NCBI RefSeq assembly: GCF_000331535.1
Contig: NZ_AMZN01000043.1
Span: 41,932-105,931, forward strand
Direction: 5' to 3'
Length of the DNA stretch: 64,000 bases
DNA from: Fulvivirga imtechensis AK7
GTDB lineage: Bacteria; Bacteroidota; Bacteroidia; Cytophagales; Cyclobacteriaceae
The position numbers were made by a program, and so were the translations under genes. The stretch's first letter is position 1. The number at the start of each line of letters is the position of its first letter. Below, one piece after another: positions 45,012 to 53,664 of the stretch. The notes beneath the pieces are model-generated. The model made no database searches. It worked only from the letters and a program-made list of their open reading frames with translations, and was not told where the DNA came from.

Positions 45012-45600
45012 AATACCCATTTTCCTGGTTGCATTCTTCATTTTCGGCAATGCAGTAGCGCAAAGCGACAGCAACGGGATGCTGCCGTCATCGTTTCTTA
45101 CCGCAGCGGGAGGTAGCCTCGTGTACGATGTCAGCCTCGACTACAAAGAGCAGCATATCAGCGGGTTGCTGGTGGCCAAAGAGGAGGAACACGGCTATCA
45201 TGTAGTGCTGTTGTCCAAGCTGGGGCTCAAGGTGATGGAGTTTATGCTAACCCCGGACGGACTGAACTGGATCAAGACCTTTGACCGGCTGGACAAAAGA
45301 ATGATCAAAAAGGCTCTGCACCAGGATTTCAGTGTGCTGTACCTGATGCCACTGCACAACCCGGAAAAGGTCAGGTTGAAAAAAAATAACAAAGTAAAAA
45401 TAAAGAAGTGCATAAAATTACAGGTACAGCTTTCAGATGACCATAAACGGGTGATAAAAGCTGAGACCAAAAATTTTATCAACTTCTTCAAGACCAAAGT
45501 CATTTTCTATTATATCAATGATGATGATATTCCCGATGAAATATGTCTGACCCGGAATAACGTGAAAATGAAAATATATATGAATCTGTTAAAGCGTTAG
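44989..45600 (+). CDS. Exported protein, possible LolB-like partner
   Basis: About 203 residues with a signal peptide (about 6-20, FLVAFFIFGNAVAQ) and a beta-rich mature region with many basic residues in the second half. I recognise no named domain. It starts within the 3' end of lolA (22-bp overlap), so it is tightly coupled and may act as receptor for cargo delivered by LolA; this is inference from position. An alternative ATG at 44974 would add five residues before the signal peptide. Confidence 0.7.
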   Translation: MKNFRSVRIPIFLVAFFIFGNAVAQSDSNGMLPSSFLTAAGGSLVYDVSLDYKEQHISGLLVAKEEEHGYHVVLLSKLGLKVMEFMLTPDGLNWIKTFDRLDKRMIKKALHQDFSVLYLMPLHNPEKVRLKKNNKVKIKKCIKLQVQLSDDHKRVIKAETKNFINFFKTKVIFYYINDDDIPDEICLTRNNVKMKIYMNLLKR

Positions 45601-45603
45601 CGC

Positions 45604-45981
45604 ATGTTAAAAGATAGTTTGTATACCATAGGCAATATTCAGGAAAAAGGTGACGGGGAGTACTTTGTAGCTGTTCAACTGAATGAAAGCCATCCTGTTT
45701 TTGAAGGTCACTTTCCGGGGCAGCCGGTATTGCCTGGGGTTTGCCTGCTGGAGATGTTGAAGGACATGGTAAACGAAGTGAAAAATGGCACTTACAGGAT
45801 GCACGAATCTTCTATGATCAAATATCTTCAGATGGTAAATCCGAAGGAAAATAGCACGTTAGCCTTTCAGTTTACACTCTCGCCAGCAGAAAGTGGCTTT
45901 AGGGTGACTGCCAGCTCCACATTGGCTGACGGAGCGACTAACTTTAAGTTCAAAGGAAGTTTTATTCCGGCCCAACCTTAG
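45604..45981 (+). CDS. FabA/FabZ-like hotdog dehydratase
   Basis: A 125-residue hotdog protein with H36 in GHFPGQPVLPGV and E50 in LLEMLKDM, the two active-site positions of FabZ-type dehydratases. It is the second dehydratase of the cluster. It begins 3 bp after the LolB-like gene and ends 2 bp before the glycosyltransferase gene. Confidence 0.88.
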   Translation: MLKDSLYTIGNIQEKGDGEYFVAVQLNESHPVFEGHFPGQPVLPGVCLLEMLKDMVNEVKNGTYRMHESSMIKYLQMVNPKENSTLAFQFTLSPAESGFRVTASSTLADGATNFKFKGSFIPAQP

Positions 45982-45983
45982 CA

Positions 45984-47156
45984 ATGGACTATCACCGGCT
46001 GTTCAAATCACTCAAATGTTGCGTTGTTATACCCACCTATAACAATGAAGGCACTCTTGCGACTGTTATCAACGATGTACTGGCGTATACCGATGACATC
46101 ATTGTGGTGAATGACGGAGCCACTGACAACACAAGAGAAATACTGACATCTTTCGGTGACCGTATTCAGGTGACCACACACGAGGTAAACCAGGGCAAAG
46201 GACGGGCACTGCGCAACGCATTCAAATATGCACTTCAGAAGGGCTATGACTACGCCATTACCATCGACAGTGATGGGCAGCATTTTGCTTCCGACCTGCC
46301 TCTGTTTCTACAGGAAATTGAAGAAAACCCCGGCACACTGGTAATTGGCGCAAGGAATATGAGCCAGGAAAATGTGCCTGGCAAAAGCAGCTTCGGCAAT
46401 AAATTCTCCAACTTCTGGTACCAGGTAGAGACAGGCATCAAGCTGGACGATACACAGTCCGGCTACCGGCTTTATCCTATTTCCAGGATGCGAAAGATCC
46501 GCTACCTCACCGGCAGGTTTGAATTTGAGGTAGAAGTGATCGTAAAGGCCGCCTGGAAAGGTATACCTGTCAAAAACATCCCGATCAAGGTACACTACGA
46601 GCCCGGGAAAAAACGCATTACTCACTTCCGTCCGTTTGTAGATTTCACCCGCATCAGCATCCTGAACACCTATTTGGTGACACTTGCTTTGTGGTACTAT
46701 ATTCCCTTCCGGTTTATCAAATCACTTACCAGGGAAAATATCAGAAACTTTATCCGTCAAAACCTGCTCAACCCCGAGGAATCTGTAAAAAGGAAGGCTT
46801 TTTCCATCGGCTTTGGTGTTTTTATGGGCATTTTCCCTGTCTGGGGCTACCAACTCATCACCGGCCTGACCTTATCGCACTTCATGAAGCTCAACAAAAC
46901 CCTTTTTGTAGTGGCCGCCCACATCAGCATCCCACCTATGATCCCGTTCATCATCTACGGCAGCTACAAACTTGGAGCCCTGCTCGTCACTCACCCGCGC
47001 AACGACCTCCTCTTCCACGCAGGCATCAGTTTCGATACCATCAAGGCGAATCTTTTCCAATACGTCCTGGGCGCAATAGCCCTCGCAGCTATCGCGGGCC
47101 TGATCGCTATGGTATTGACGTTTCTGTATTTTGCGGTGAGGAGGGTGAGGAAGTGA
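45984..47156 (+). CDS. GT2 glycosyltransferase fused to DUF2062 membrane domain
   Basis: A 390-residue protein. A family 2 glycosyltransferase domain (about 10-230) shows VIPTYNNEGTL, VVNDGATDNT and the DxD-like TIDSDGQ. After a linker, a DUF2062 domain (about 265-385) adds several membrane helices (FSIGFGVFMGIFPVWGY). This fusion is regularly found in flexirubin-type clusters. It may glycosylate a lipid carrier or pigment at the inner membrane. It is the last gene of the cluster. Confidence 0.88.
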   Translation: MDYHRLFKSLKCCVVIPTYNNEGTLATVINDVLAYTDDIIVVNDGATDNTREILTSFGDRIQVTTHEVNQGKGRALRNAFKYALQKGYDYAITIDSDGQHFASDLPLFLQEIEENPGTLVIGARNMSQENVPGKSSFGNKFSNFWYQVETGIKLDDTQSGYRLYPISRMRKIRYLTGRFEFEVEVIVKAAWKGIPVKNIPIKVHYEPGKKRITHFRPFVDFTRISILNTYLVTLALWYYIPFRFIKSLTRENIRNFIRQNLLNPEESVKRKAFSIGFGVFMGIFPVWGYQLITGLTLSHFMKLNKTLFVVAAHISIPPMIPFIIYGSYKLGALLVTHPRNDLLFHAGISFDTIKANLFQYVLGAIALAAIAGLIAMVLTFLYFAVRRVRK

Positions 47157-47538
47157 TGGGTTTTTCGGTGATCGGTAATCGGTATCGATGTGTCACTTTT
47201 TGTGTTGGTCGCGAGTCGTTGGTTTTTTTGCCCCTATCACGCACCAGTCCCCGGACCTGGGCCTGTCCCGGCTGCTGTCGGGATTCCGGGGCCCCGAATT
47301 AATGGAAATGAACAGTGGAGAACTAAGTCATCACTTATGGAACTCCACCGGATTGAGAAAAGGATGATGTAAAAAAGGGTAAGAACGAATGGTATCGCTG
47401 TAAATATACCCAATATGATCTTTTTATACGAACTCATAGCCTTTACAAGTTGGGTTAAGATCAATTTATAAATATGTCAGGAAGAATACCAGTGGAATTC
47501 GGTTTTTGGGCTGAATGAGATGTGTTAGCCCACTTGTC
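47157..47538. other. 382-bp gap with remnants
   Basis: Contains a G+C-rich stretch (near 47250-47300) resembling the palindromic part of repeat B. On the minus strand, 47237-47437 encodes a short frame whose first 37 residues look like a real two-helix membrane protein (KKIILGIFTAIPFVLTLFY) but then runs into the repeat-like DNA. It is best read as the 5' remnant of a small membrane-protein gene interrupted by a repeat. Confidence 0.35.
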
Positions 47539-48114
47539 CTATTCAATATCGTCCGCATAGGCTGAAAGTTGGTCTGCATACTCCTCTCTTTCGTTGATCT
47601 GAGGGATGGCAACCTGAAGCCATTCACTCAATTGTGCATTTTCTGTGCGGTTAAAAGCTTTTTGGTAATCGGAAATCATTTTGCTTTGGATTTCACCTAC
47701 TACATTCATGTATTTTTCTGCGAAGTCTTTTCCCCTTGTCTCTTGTAACTTTTCTTTAAATCGAAGTACATTTTCGCCAATTGAGGTAGGCAACACAATC
47801 TTTGTGTTAACGGTCATTTGAGTTAACTGTTTATTGATGTTTTCATTAAACTCAACTGAGGTTTTGGCAAATTCTGTAATGGCGGCCGGGATCCCTTCTT
47901 TTTCCATTGCTACATGGCCATACTCACGTAGCATCAGACTATGTGTGTATGCCTCAACAATAAAATCAGCGTCCTTTTTCGCATTACCACTCAATGTTTC
48001 TTCATTGAGATCTTCTGCTGCACCTTTGGTTTGTTCCTCATTAGTTGGCTGGTTGCAGCTTATTACAAAACAACTTACCAGAAACAAGTTTATCAGTAGT
48101 AGTTTCATAGCCAT
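47539..48114 (-). CDS. DUF4142-like ferritin-fold lipoprotein
   Basis: A 191-residue lipoprotein with lipobox-like VISC near residue 20 and a predominantly helical mature region. The arrangement DADFIVEAYTHSLMLREYG, then FAKTSVEFNENIN, and a C-terminal LQVAIPQINERE resembles DUF4142 proteins with a ferritin-like four-helix bundle. It lacks obvious paired Glu/His iron ligands as far as I can read. ATG 48114 or 48108. Confidence 0.7.
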   Translation of the reverse strand: MAMKLLLINLFLVSCFVISCNQPTNEEQTKGAAEDLNEETLSGNAKKDADFIVEAYTHSLMLREYGHVAMEKEGIPAAITEFAKTSVEFNENINKQLTQMTVNTKIVLPTSIGENVLRFKEKLQETRGKDFAEKYMNVVGEIQSKMISDYQKAFNRTENAQLSEWLQVAIPQINEREEYADQLSAYADDIE

Positions 48115-48169
48115 TGAATTAGTGGTGATTGTAATTAAAACCCGAAATACATGATTTTGTTATCGTAAA

Positions 48170-48192
48170 AAAAAGAGAAGTTGTCTCTTTTT
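48170..48192. terminator. Bidirectional A/T-tailed hairpin
   Basis: AAAAAGAGA and TCTCTTTTT with a 5-nt loop, extended by further A on the left. It can terminate minus-strand transcripts of the LytTR operon about 320 bp after its last gene. Confidence 0.6.
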
Positions 48193-48366
48193 GGTTTTTG
48201 TTTCTTAAATATGGACATCTTCTCTTTATAAAGTGCCTTAAAACGCTCTTAGTGGCGAATGCCCGTATTGGCACGGGTGTTGTTTTACCTTTATCAGGTT
48301 TAGGTTGATTTAGAATAGCTGTTTAAGGAATTCGTTTTTTAGTTGGTTTTAAAACGATTACAGCCG

Positions 48367-48401
48367 AGCCGCCCTCTGGTTAAGGGCGGCTTACTTTTTT
48401 T
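48367..48401 (+). terminator. Plus-strand intrinsic terminator with no upstream gene
   Basis: A GCCGCCCT / AGGGCGGC stem (plus an A-T pair), followed by a T-rich tract at 48395-48401. No plus-strand coding gene lies upstream within 1 kb, so it may end a small RNA in 48190-48366; otherwise the 48115-48509 gap has no gene. Confidence 0.6.
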
Positions 48402-48476
48402 ACAGTGTTACACAGTAGCCCTCAGAGAAAAGCTCAAGGGTGGGTAAGAATGTTTAGTAATGTTACTGGGCTTGTG

Positions 48477-48497
48477 GCCTAAAGCTTAAGGCTTGCG
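48477..48497. repeat. Heptamer array (GCTTAAG type)
   Basis: Three 7-bp units GCCTAAA, GCTTAAG, GCTTGCG, 13 bp from the LytTR stop codon; related to the array at 44342. Confidence 0.6.
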
Positions 48498-48509
48498 ACT
48501 ATTGAATCC

Positions 48510-49262
48510 TTAAAGCATAGTCATTCTTTCGAGAAATTCTTCCCGCTTGTTTTGCGAAATACTAACCTGTTTTTCGTTGTTCATGAGAATATAACCTCCG
48601 TCAGATTTTACGAAACGTTTCACTTCAAATAAATTGATCAGGTAGCTGTTATGTACCCTCATGAAGTTGTGATCGACAAGAAGGTATTCATACTCTTTTA
48701 GATTTTTGCTGACGGTAAGCCTTTTATCAGGCGCTATATAGAAGTTCGTGTAAGAGCCATCAGCCTCGCAAAAGATGATATCCTGCAGGTTAATGAATTC
48801 GAGTCCTCCTGAGGTAGCCAGACAGATCTTCTTTTTGTCAGATGGAATGTTGCCGATATTTTTCATGAGCAACTGCAACTGTTGGGTACGCTCCTTGATG
48901 TCTTTTCTTTCACGCGCTTTTTCTACAGCATTTTGGAGTTCTTCTATATCTATCGGTTTTAGCAGGTAGTCTATGGAGCTGAATTTGATAGCTTTGATCG
49001 CATAATGCTCAAAGGCAGTGGTAAAGATCACCTCAAAATTCAGGTTTTCCAGTTCTTTTAGCACGTCAAATCCTGTACCTGTTTGAAGTTCTATGTCCAT
49101 AAAAACGAGATCCGGGAAAGACTTTCTAATTGTTTCTACAGCTTCGGATACAGTGCCGCCAAAGCCTACGATATCAATGTTCTCGCAAAATTCCATCAGC
49201 AGGTTTTTCAAAGTCTCCCTGCTGTGTTTTTCATCTTCTACTATTACTACACGCAAATTCAT
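48510..49262 (-). CDS. LytTR response regulator
   Basis: A 250-residue regulator: receiver domain (1-120) with D56 in LVFMDIELQ and the conserved Lys in YLLKPID, then a LytTR DNA-binding domain (about 145-248, with FMRVHNSYLINL). Last gene of a three-gene minus-strand operon; its start overlaps the upstream kinase stop by 4 bp, so that kinase is the probable partner. Confidence 0.93.
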   Translation of the reverse strand: MNLRVVIVEDEKHSRETLKNLLMEFCENIDIVGFGGTVSEAVETIRKSFPDLVFMDIELQTGTGFDVLKELENLNFEVIFTTAFEHYAIKAIKFSSIDYLLKPIDIEELQNAVEKARERKDIKERTQQLQLLMKNIGNIPSDKKKICLATSGGLEFINLQDIIFCEADGSYTNFYIAPDKRLTVSKNLKEYEYLLVDHNFMRVHNSYLINLFEVKRFVKSDGGYILMNNEKQVSISQNKREEFLERMTML

Positions 49263-51256
49263 GATTCACCATTTATTGGTTGAGGTATATTTATAATTAT
49301 ACGAGTGCCTTCAGGCTCTCCATTATCTCTATATAGATCGGCCACTGTCACAGCGGCCGTTGTATCTTTATTTTTTTCAAGCATTTCCAATCTCTTTTGA
49401 GTGACAGACATACCCAATGACTGTTTTTTGTAGCCTTTTTTCTCTTTTATCACCTGTGCTGCCTTTCTGCCAATGCCATTGTCCTCTATAGATACCCGCA
49501 TTGCATTGTCTGTGGCTTCGAAGGTTACGTTCAATAGTTTATCCTCTTTTGCAGAGGGTAAAAGACCATGTAATATGGCGTTTTCTATATATGGTTGAAT
49601 AAGCAACAGGGGTATTTCCAGGTTGTAGATATCAAGACGCTGATCTACTTTGATCTCATATTTAAATTCATTGTCAAACCGGAGTGACTCCAACTCCAGG
49701 TAGATTTTGATAAGCTCGATTTCCTCTGCCAAAGTCACCTGTACACCAGTTGAAGTTTCCAATACACTTCTTAGCAGGTTTGAAAATTTGGTCAGGTACT
49801 TTAAAGCTGAGGCCTTGTCATTGACAGTAACAAAATGCTGAATCGAGCTGAGTGAGTTGAAAATAAAGTGAGGGTTCATTTGCGCACGGAGCATGCGTTT
49901 TTCGAGTGTCTCATTCATTTCCTCTATATGTTGCTTTTGTGACACGATCACAGCGTTTTTTGATTTAAGTAATTCATTATGTCTGAGGCGGTGTCTGTAT
50001 CGCTGATAGAGTAGCAACAGGGTAAACAACAATAGCGCTGAAGAAGCCTTAAGCATGAATTTCCATTTCTTATCAAGTAGCGCTTTTTCATTCAGGTAAG
50101 TCAGTTCCAACTCTTGTTTTGCCAGTTCCTGATCTTTTTTGTAGACATCAAACATCGTTTGTTGAGTCTTAAATTCTTTGGTTTTATTTTGATTGAACAG
50201 GCTGTCCTGGTAGGCCTTGAAATCTTTATAGTATTTCAGTGCAGTGGTGTTATCCTGCTTTTGCTCGAATATATGTGAAAGGACTTCATAAGCTTCTCCA
50301 ATTTGTAAAAAGCTACCCAGGCTCTTTGAAAGATCAAGCATTTTTAGTGCATATTCCAGGGCCAGGTCGGTCTGTCTCTGAGCAACGTAAGTTTTCGATA
50401 AGTTATACAGAATATCGGCTTTAGCTTGATTGAGACGAACTTTTTCTGCTTCATGCAATGCGTCCAACAGTATTTTTTCAGCCTCCTTATACCTCTTCGT
50501 TTTTCTGTAGGCGTTTCCAATATTATTCATTACTATCAGCTCGGCTTCCTTTTTGTCTACTTTTCTATCCATTTCAAGGGCTATGAAGTAATAGTGCAGA
50601 GCGCTGTCATAGTTGTTGGCTTTGGCGAGAATAACTCCTATGCTGTTATATATGTTTGACATGACCGGCCGCCCAGCTTTAGTATAGTTTTTTAAAGACT
50701 CCCGGAGGAGTGTCAAAGCTTTGTCAGGTTCGTCCATCATATCGTGTAGCACAGCGATGCTAAATTGATTATCAGCAATCTTTAACGGGTCTTGAAGGGA
50801 ATCGGCAAGCGCCATAGCCTTGTTATACCATTCATAACTTCTGGGGTAGTCACCCAATCTTTTATAAACAATACCAAGGCTGTTATACTGGTTAAACACA
50901 AGGTCCGGGATGTTTGACTCCCGTGCCTTTGCGAGTGCTTTTTCAAAATGTATAATAGCTTGTGGATATTCTCCTTCCATTCCATAAGTAACTCCGGCAC
51001 CTGCATAAGCTGCTACCATGCCTCTGGCGTAGCCGTGGTGTTGTGATTCTTCGAGTGCACGTTGGTAGAAGTACCTGGCAGTATCAAAATTCCTGGAGCG
51101 ATAGTACACTCCCAATTTTAGCATTGCAGCTATCCTAATAGAATCAGACCCGGTAGTTGCAATAATATTTTCTAAACTATCGACTACCCCCGTTTGTCCC
51201 TGGCAGTAGATGGAGGAGAACAAAGCCAAAACGGCCGGTAGTAGAAGCTTTCTCAT
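49259..51256 (-). CDS. TPR-containing LytS-type histidine kinase
   Basis: A 665-residue sensor: signal peptide (1-20), tandem TPR repeats in the periplasm (about 30-370), one membrane helix (about 400-418), then a His_kinase domain with the phospho-accepting His in LRAQMNPHFIFNSL and an ATPase domain (DNGIGRKAA). It starts 7 bp after the GAF kinase gene and overlaps the regulator gene. The TPR region suggests that it senses a protein partner in the periplasm. Confidence 0.9.
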   Translation of the reverse strand: MRKLLLPAVLALFSSIYCQGQTGVVDSLENIIATTGSDSIRIAAMLKLGVYYRSRNFDTARYFYQRALEESQHHGYARGMVAAYAGAGVTYGMEGEYPQAIIHFEKALAKARESNIPDLVFNQYNSLGIVYKRLGDYPRSYEWYNKAMALADSLQDPLKIADNQFSIAVLHDMMDEPDKALTLLRESLKNYTKAGRPVMSNIYNSIGVILAKANNYDSALHYYFIALEMDRKVDKKEAELIVMNNIGNAYRKTKRYKEAEKILLDALHEAEKVRLNQAKADILYNLSKTYVAQRQTDLALEYALKMLDLSKSLGSFLQIGEAYEVLSHIFEQKQDNTTALKYYKDFKAYQDSLFNQNKTKEFKTQQTMFDVYKKDQELAKQELELTYLNEKALLDKKWKFMLKASSALLLFTLLLLYQRYRHRLRHNELLKSKNAVIVSQKQHIEEMNETLEKRMLRAQMNPHFIFNSLSSIQHFVTVNDKASALKYLTKFSNLLRSVLETSTGVQVTLAEEIELIKIYLELESLRFDNEFKYEIKVDQRLDIYNLEIPLLLIQPYIENAILHGLLPSAKEDKLLNVTFEATDNAMRVSIEDNGIGRKAAQVIKEKKGYKKQSLGMSVTQKRLEMLEKNKDTTAAVTVADLYRDNGEPEGTRIIINIPQPINGES

Positions 51257-51263
51257 GGTCTGA

Positions 51264-52472
51264 TTAAAATAAATTGGGCATAGTCAGGGAAACAACCCTT
51301 CCCTGAACCTGACCGTAGCTATTTCTTATGTCTCTGATATTTCTGGTTATATTATATTGCCGCACTTCATTAAGCAGGTCTACATGGTCGATCCACTGTG
51401 CTATTCGTTCACGATACTCCGGCTCATGGTCACTATAAAATTCATTATTCTTAGTTCGCATGGATACCTCCAGGTCTACGAGCTCGTTTCTGATGTCAAA
51501 CTTTACACTCAGGTCGCTATTGCCCTTATTTTGTGATATCATATGCTCAATGATATTCTCCACAAGGCTCTGTACCAGAAATGTTGGAATATTAGCCCTT
51601 TCTACACCTTTATTAGTGTCCACATCAATTGTATATTCAAACCGCCCCTCGTATCTCAACTTCTGCAATTTAAGATACCACTTCAACATATTTACTTCAT
51701 CGGCCACCCCGATTGTTTCATTTTCCAGGTTATTAAGATAATGGCGTATCAGTCTGCTAAATAGAGTCAAATAAGTAAGTGCAGGTTTTTTTTCATTGGT
51801 AATGATAAAATGCTGAATGGCATTGAGGGCATTAAAAACAAAGTGCGGATTCATTTGGGCATGTAGCGCTTTTATTTTTATCTCATCCATTTTGCGCTGA
51901 GCCATAAGCACCTTTTGTTCTTCCTCCCTCGCCTTTTCTTCGCTTCGTACCCTGCCAATTTTTACCGCCGCAATGGAGGCTATGGCAGTAAGTATCCTGA
52001 GGTGTTGATCTGTGAAGTATCCTTTTTCTGGATGTTCGCAGTCAATAACTCCAATTACATTTCCATCTTCAAGTTTTATGGGTACCGTTATCTCCGAAAG
52101 CCTGGCTTCGTCATCTAAAATGTACCTGCTGTCTTTTGTAGTATCTTTTACTATTTCCGCTATACCGGTTTGGGCAACGGTGCCTGTTATCCCCTGCCCA
52201 ACCGGAATATCTATGGGTTGATAAATATCGTAGCTCTTTGGATTCTTTGATCCATAGGCAGCTTTTTGTATAAGCTTTGTGCACTTTTTATCTAACATGT
52301 AGATAACAGCATCGACAAACCCAAGCTTTGAGATACAATTTTTAGCCAGATCCCATAGGATCTCCTCTTCTGTATTTTTTCCCAGAATGGATGTGGAAAA
52401 ATAGATCAACACCTCTTCAAGCTCATCAAATGATAATCTCTTTGTCAATAGGGTAGCAGGTTTTTCTTGCAC
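51264..52472 (-). CDS. GAF-domain LytS-type histidine kinase
   Basis: A 402-residue soluble kinase. GAF sensing domain about 20-170 (VGQGITGTVAQTG, IDCEHPEKG), then a His_kinase domain with LHAQMNPHFVFNAL. The ATPase part is degenerate: no clear G1/G2 glycine loops can be read at the C-terminus, so it may depend on the TPR kinase. First gene of the operon. Confidence 0.82.
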   Translation of the reverse strand: MQEKPATLLTKRLSFDELEEVLIYFSTSILGKNTEEEILWDLAKNCISKLGFVDAVIYMLDKKCTKLIQKAAYGSKNPKSYDIYQPIDIPVGQGITGTVAQTGIAEIVKDTTKDSRYILDDEARLSEITVPIKLEDGNVIGVIDCEHPEKGYFTDQHLRILTAIASIAAVKIGRVRSEEKAREEEQKVLMAQRKMDEIKIKALHAQMNPHFVFNALNAIQHFIITNEKKPALTYLTLFSRLIRHYLNNLENETIGVADEVNMLKWYLKLQKLRYEGRFEYTIDVDTNKGVERANIPTFLVQSLVENIIEHMISQNKGNSDLSVKFDIRNELVDLEVSMRTKNNEFYSDHEPEYRERIAQWIDHVDLLNEVRQYNITRNIRDIRNSYGQVQGRVVSLTMPNLF

Positions 52473-52593
52473 AATATATAAATTATAAAAAATTGCTTAA
52501 GGATAAAACAACAATTGCTTAAACAATCTTTGTTCATGATCCTAATATAGTTTGCTACTTAATAATATACCCACCGATTTGATAAAATGACCT

Positions 52594-52724
52594 TTTCAAT
52601 TGACGGGATGTGATTTTCGATTGTTTTCACGATGAGATCCACTACGGCTACAAAACAAAAATCTCTATGGCAGCGAAGGTTTGAAGTTGGCCATTGGACC
52701 AAATCAGATGCCCGTCAATTGAAA
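52594..52724. repeat. 14-bp perfect inverted repeat bounding 103 bp
   Basis: TTTCAATTGACGGG (52594-52607) and CCCGTCAATTGAAA (52711-52724) enclose non-coding DNA in the divergent gap 52473-52857. It could be a looping operator pair or the footprint of a small element; nothing recognisable lies between. Confidence 0.5.
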
Positions 52725-52775
52725 TCCCCCATTGATCAATTGGATTAACAAACCTGTCAAATGGTTTTAAATCAT

Positions 52776-52792
52776 TAACCTACAGTAGGTTA
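52776..52792. promoter_or_regulatory. 17-bp palindromic operator candidate
   Basis: TAACCTACAGTAGGTTA, perfect 8-bp arms around a single A, 65 bp before the MBL hydrolase start. Typical of a dimeric repressor site. Confidence 0.5.
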
Positions 52793-52857
52793 GATTTGAA
52801 GTTGCATAAGTATTATTTCATCATTTATGCCGGATCTATGCTGGTAAGCTTAAGAAT

Positions 52858-53643
52858 ATGACGACTGTATATAACATCAACTGTGGCAACATCAATGCGC
52901 ATTTACCTTATGATCTGGTTTGCCATTGCCTGCTGTTGAAGGATAAGAATGGTATAGCCTTGGTTGATGCGGGCATGGGGTATGTAGATGCCGCCGGATC
53001 AGAAAGCGGGACTAGATGGTTTGCCAATAAATACGGTCGAAGATTCAATCGTGATGAGACCGCCCTTGCGAAATTAAAAAAGCTGGGGATCCGTGCTAAA
53101 GATGTGCAACATGTTATCCTGACACATATGGACCCTGACCATATTGGGGGTCTAGCCGATTTTCCCCGGTTGACGTTACACGTTTCTTCAGAGGAATACG
53201 CTCATTTCCAAACAGGAAATGACAGATACCTGGGCGATCAATTAGATCCGAATCATTCCGTAAAAACTTATGCTCAATCCGAAGAAAGATGGTTCGGGCT
53301 GGAGGCGAGGAGGATAAATGTGCAGTTTGAATCGGATATTTTCCTGATACCGCTTTTTGGCCATACAATGGGGCATTGTGGTGTAGCGATCAGCCAGGAT
53401 GATAAATGGCTTTTGCACATAGGTGATGCCTATTATCTAAAAGCGGAACTTGAGGAGTTAGAAGGTAACTCCGAAAGCCTGGCTCTTATTCACCCTGAAG
53501 ACGAAGAGCAACGTATCAGAAGTCTTGAAGTGATCAGACGCCTGATAAAAGACTACCACGATCAGATTGAGATCATAAGTTATCATGATCCTCGCGACCT
53601 GCCTTATACCAGGCAGTATGTGAGACACCCCGATTCTAATTAG
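52858..53643 (+). CDS. MBL-fold hydrolase of lactonase-like type
   Basis: A 261-residue metallo-beta-lactamase-fold enzyme. The metal motif is H90-M-D-P-D94-H95-IGG, in which the usual second His is Asp92; GHTMGHCG and HIGDAYY supply the other ligands. Overall layout resembles N-acyl-homoserine lactonases and related esterases. Substrate unknown. A palindromic operator candidate lies upstream; the next gene follows after 21 bp. Confidence 0.83.
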   Translation: MTTVYNINCGNINAHLPYDLVCHCLLLKDKNGIALVDAGMGYVDAAGSESGTRWFANKYGRRFNRDETALAKLKKLGIRAKDVQHVILTHMDPDHIGGLADFPRLTLHVSSEEYAHFQTGNDRYLGDQLDPNHSVKTYAQSEERWFGLEARRINVQFESDIFLIPLFGHTMGHCGVAISQDDKWLLHIGDAYYLKAELEELEGNSESLALIHPEDEEQRIRSLEVIRRLIKDYHDQIEIISYHDPRDLPYTRQYVRHPDSN

Positions 53644-53664
53644 CTGAACCTAAAATATCAAACG

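Noticed and set aside
44394..45074. 226-codon minus-strand open frame
   Set aside because: Antisense shadow of lolA and the next gene; both plus-strand genes have signal peptides and fit the operon.
46691..47302. 203-codon plus-strand frame overlapping the GT2-DUF2062 gene
   Set aside because: Out-of-frame, Pro/Arg/His-rich translation of a well-supported gene, running into repeat DNA.
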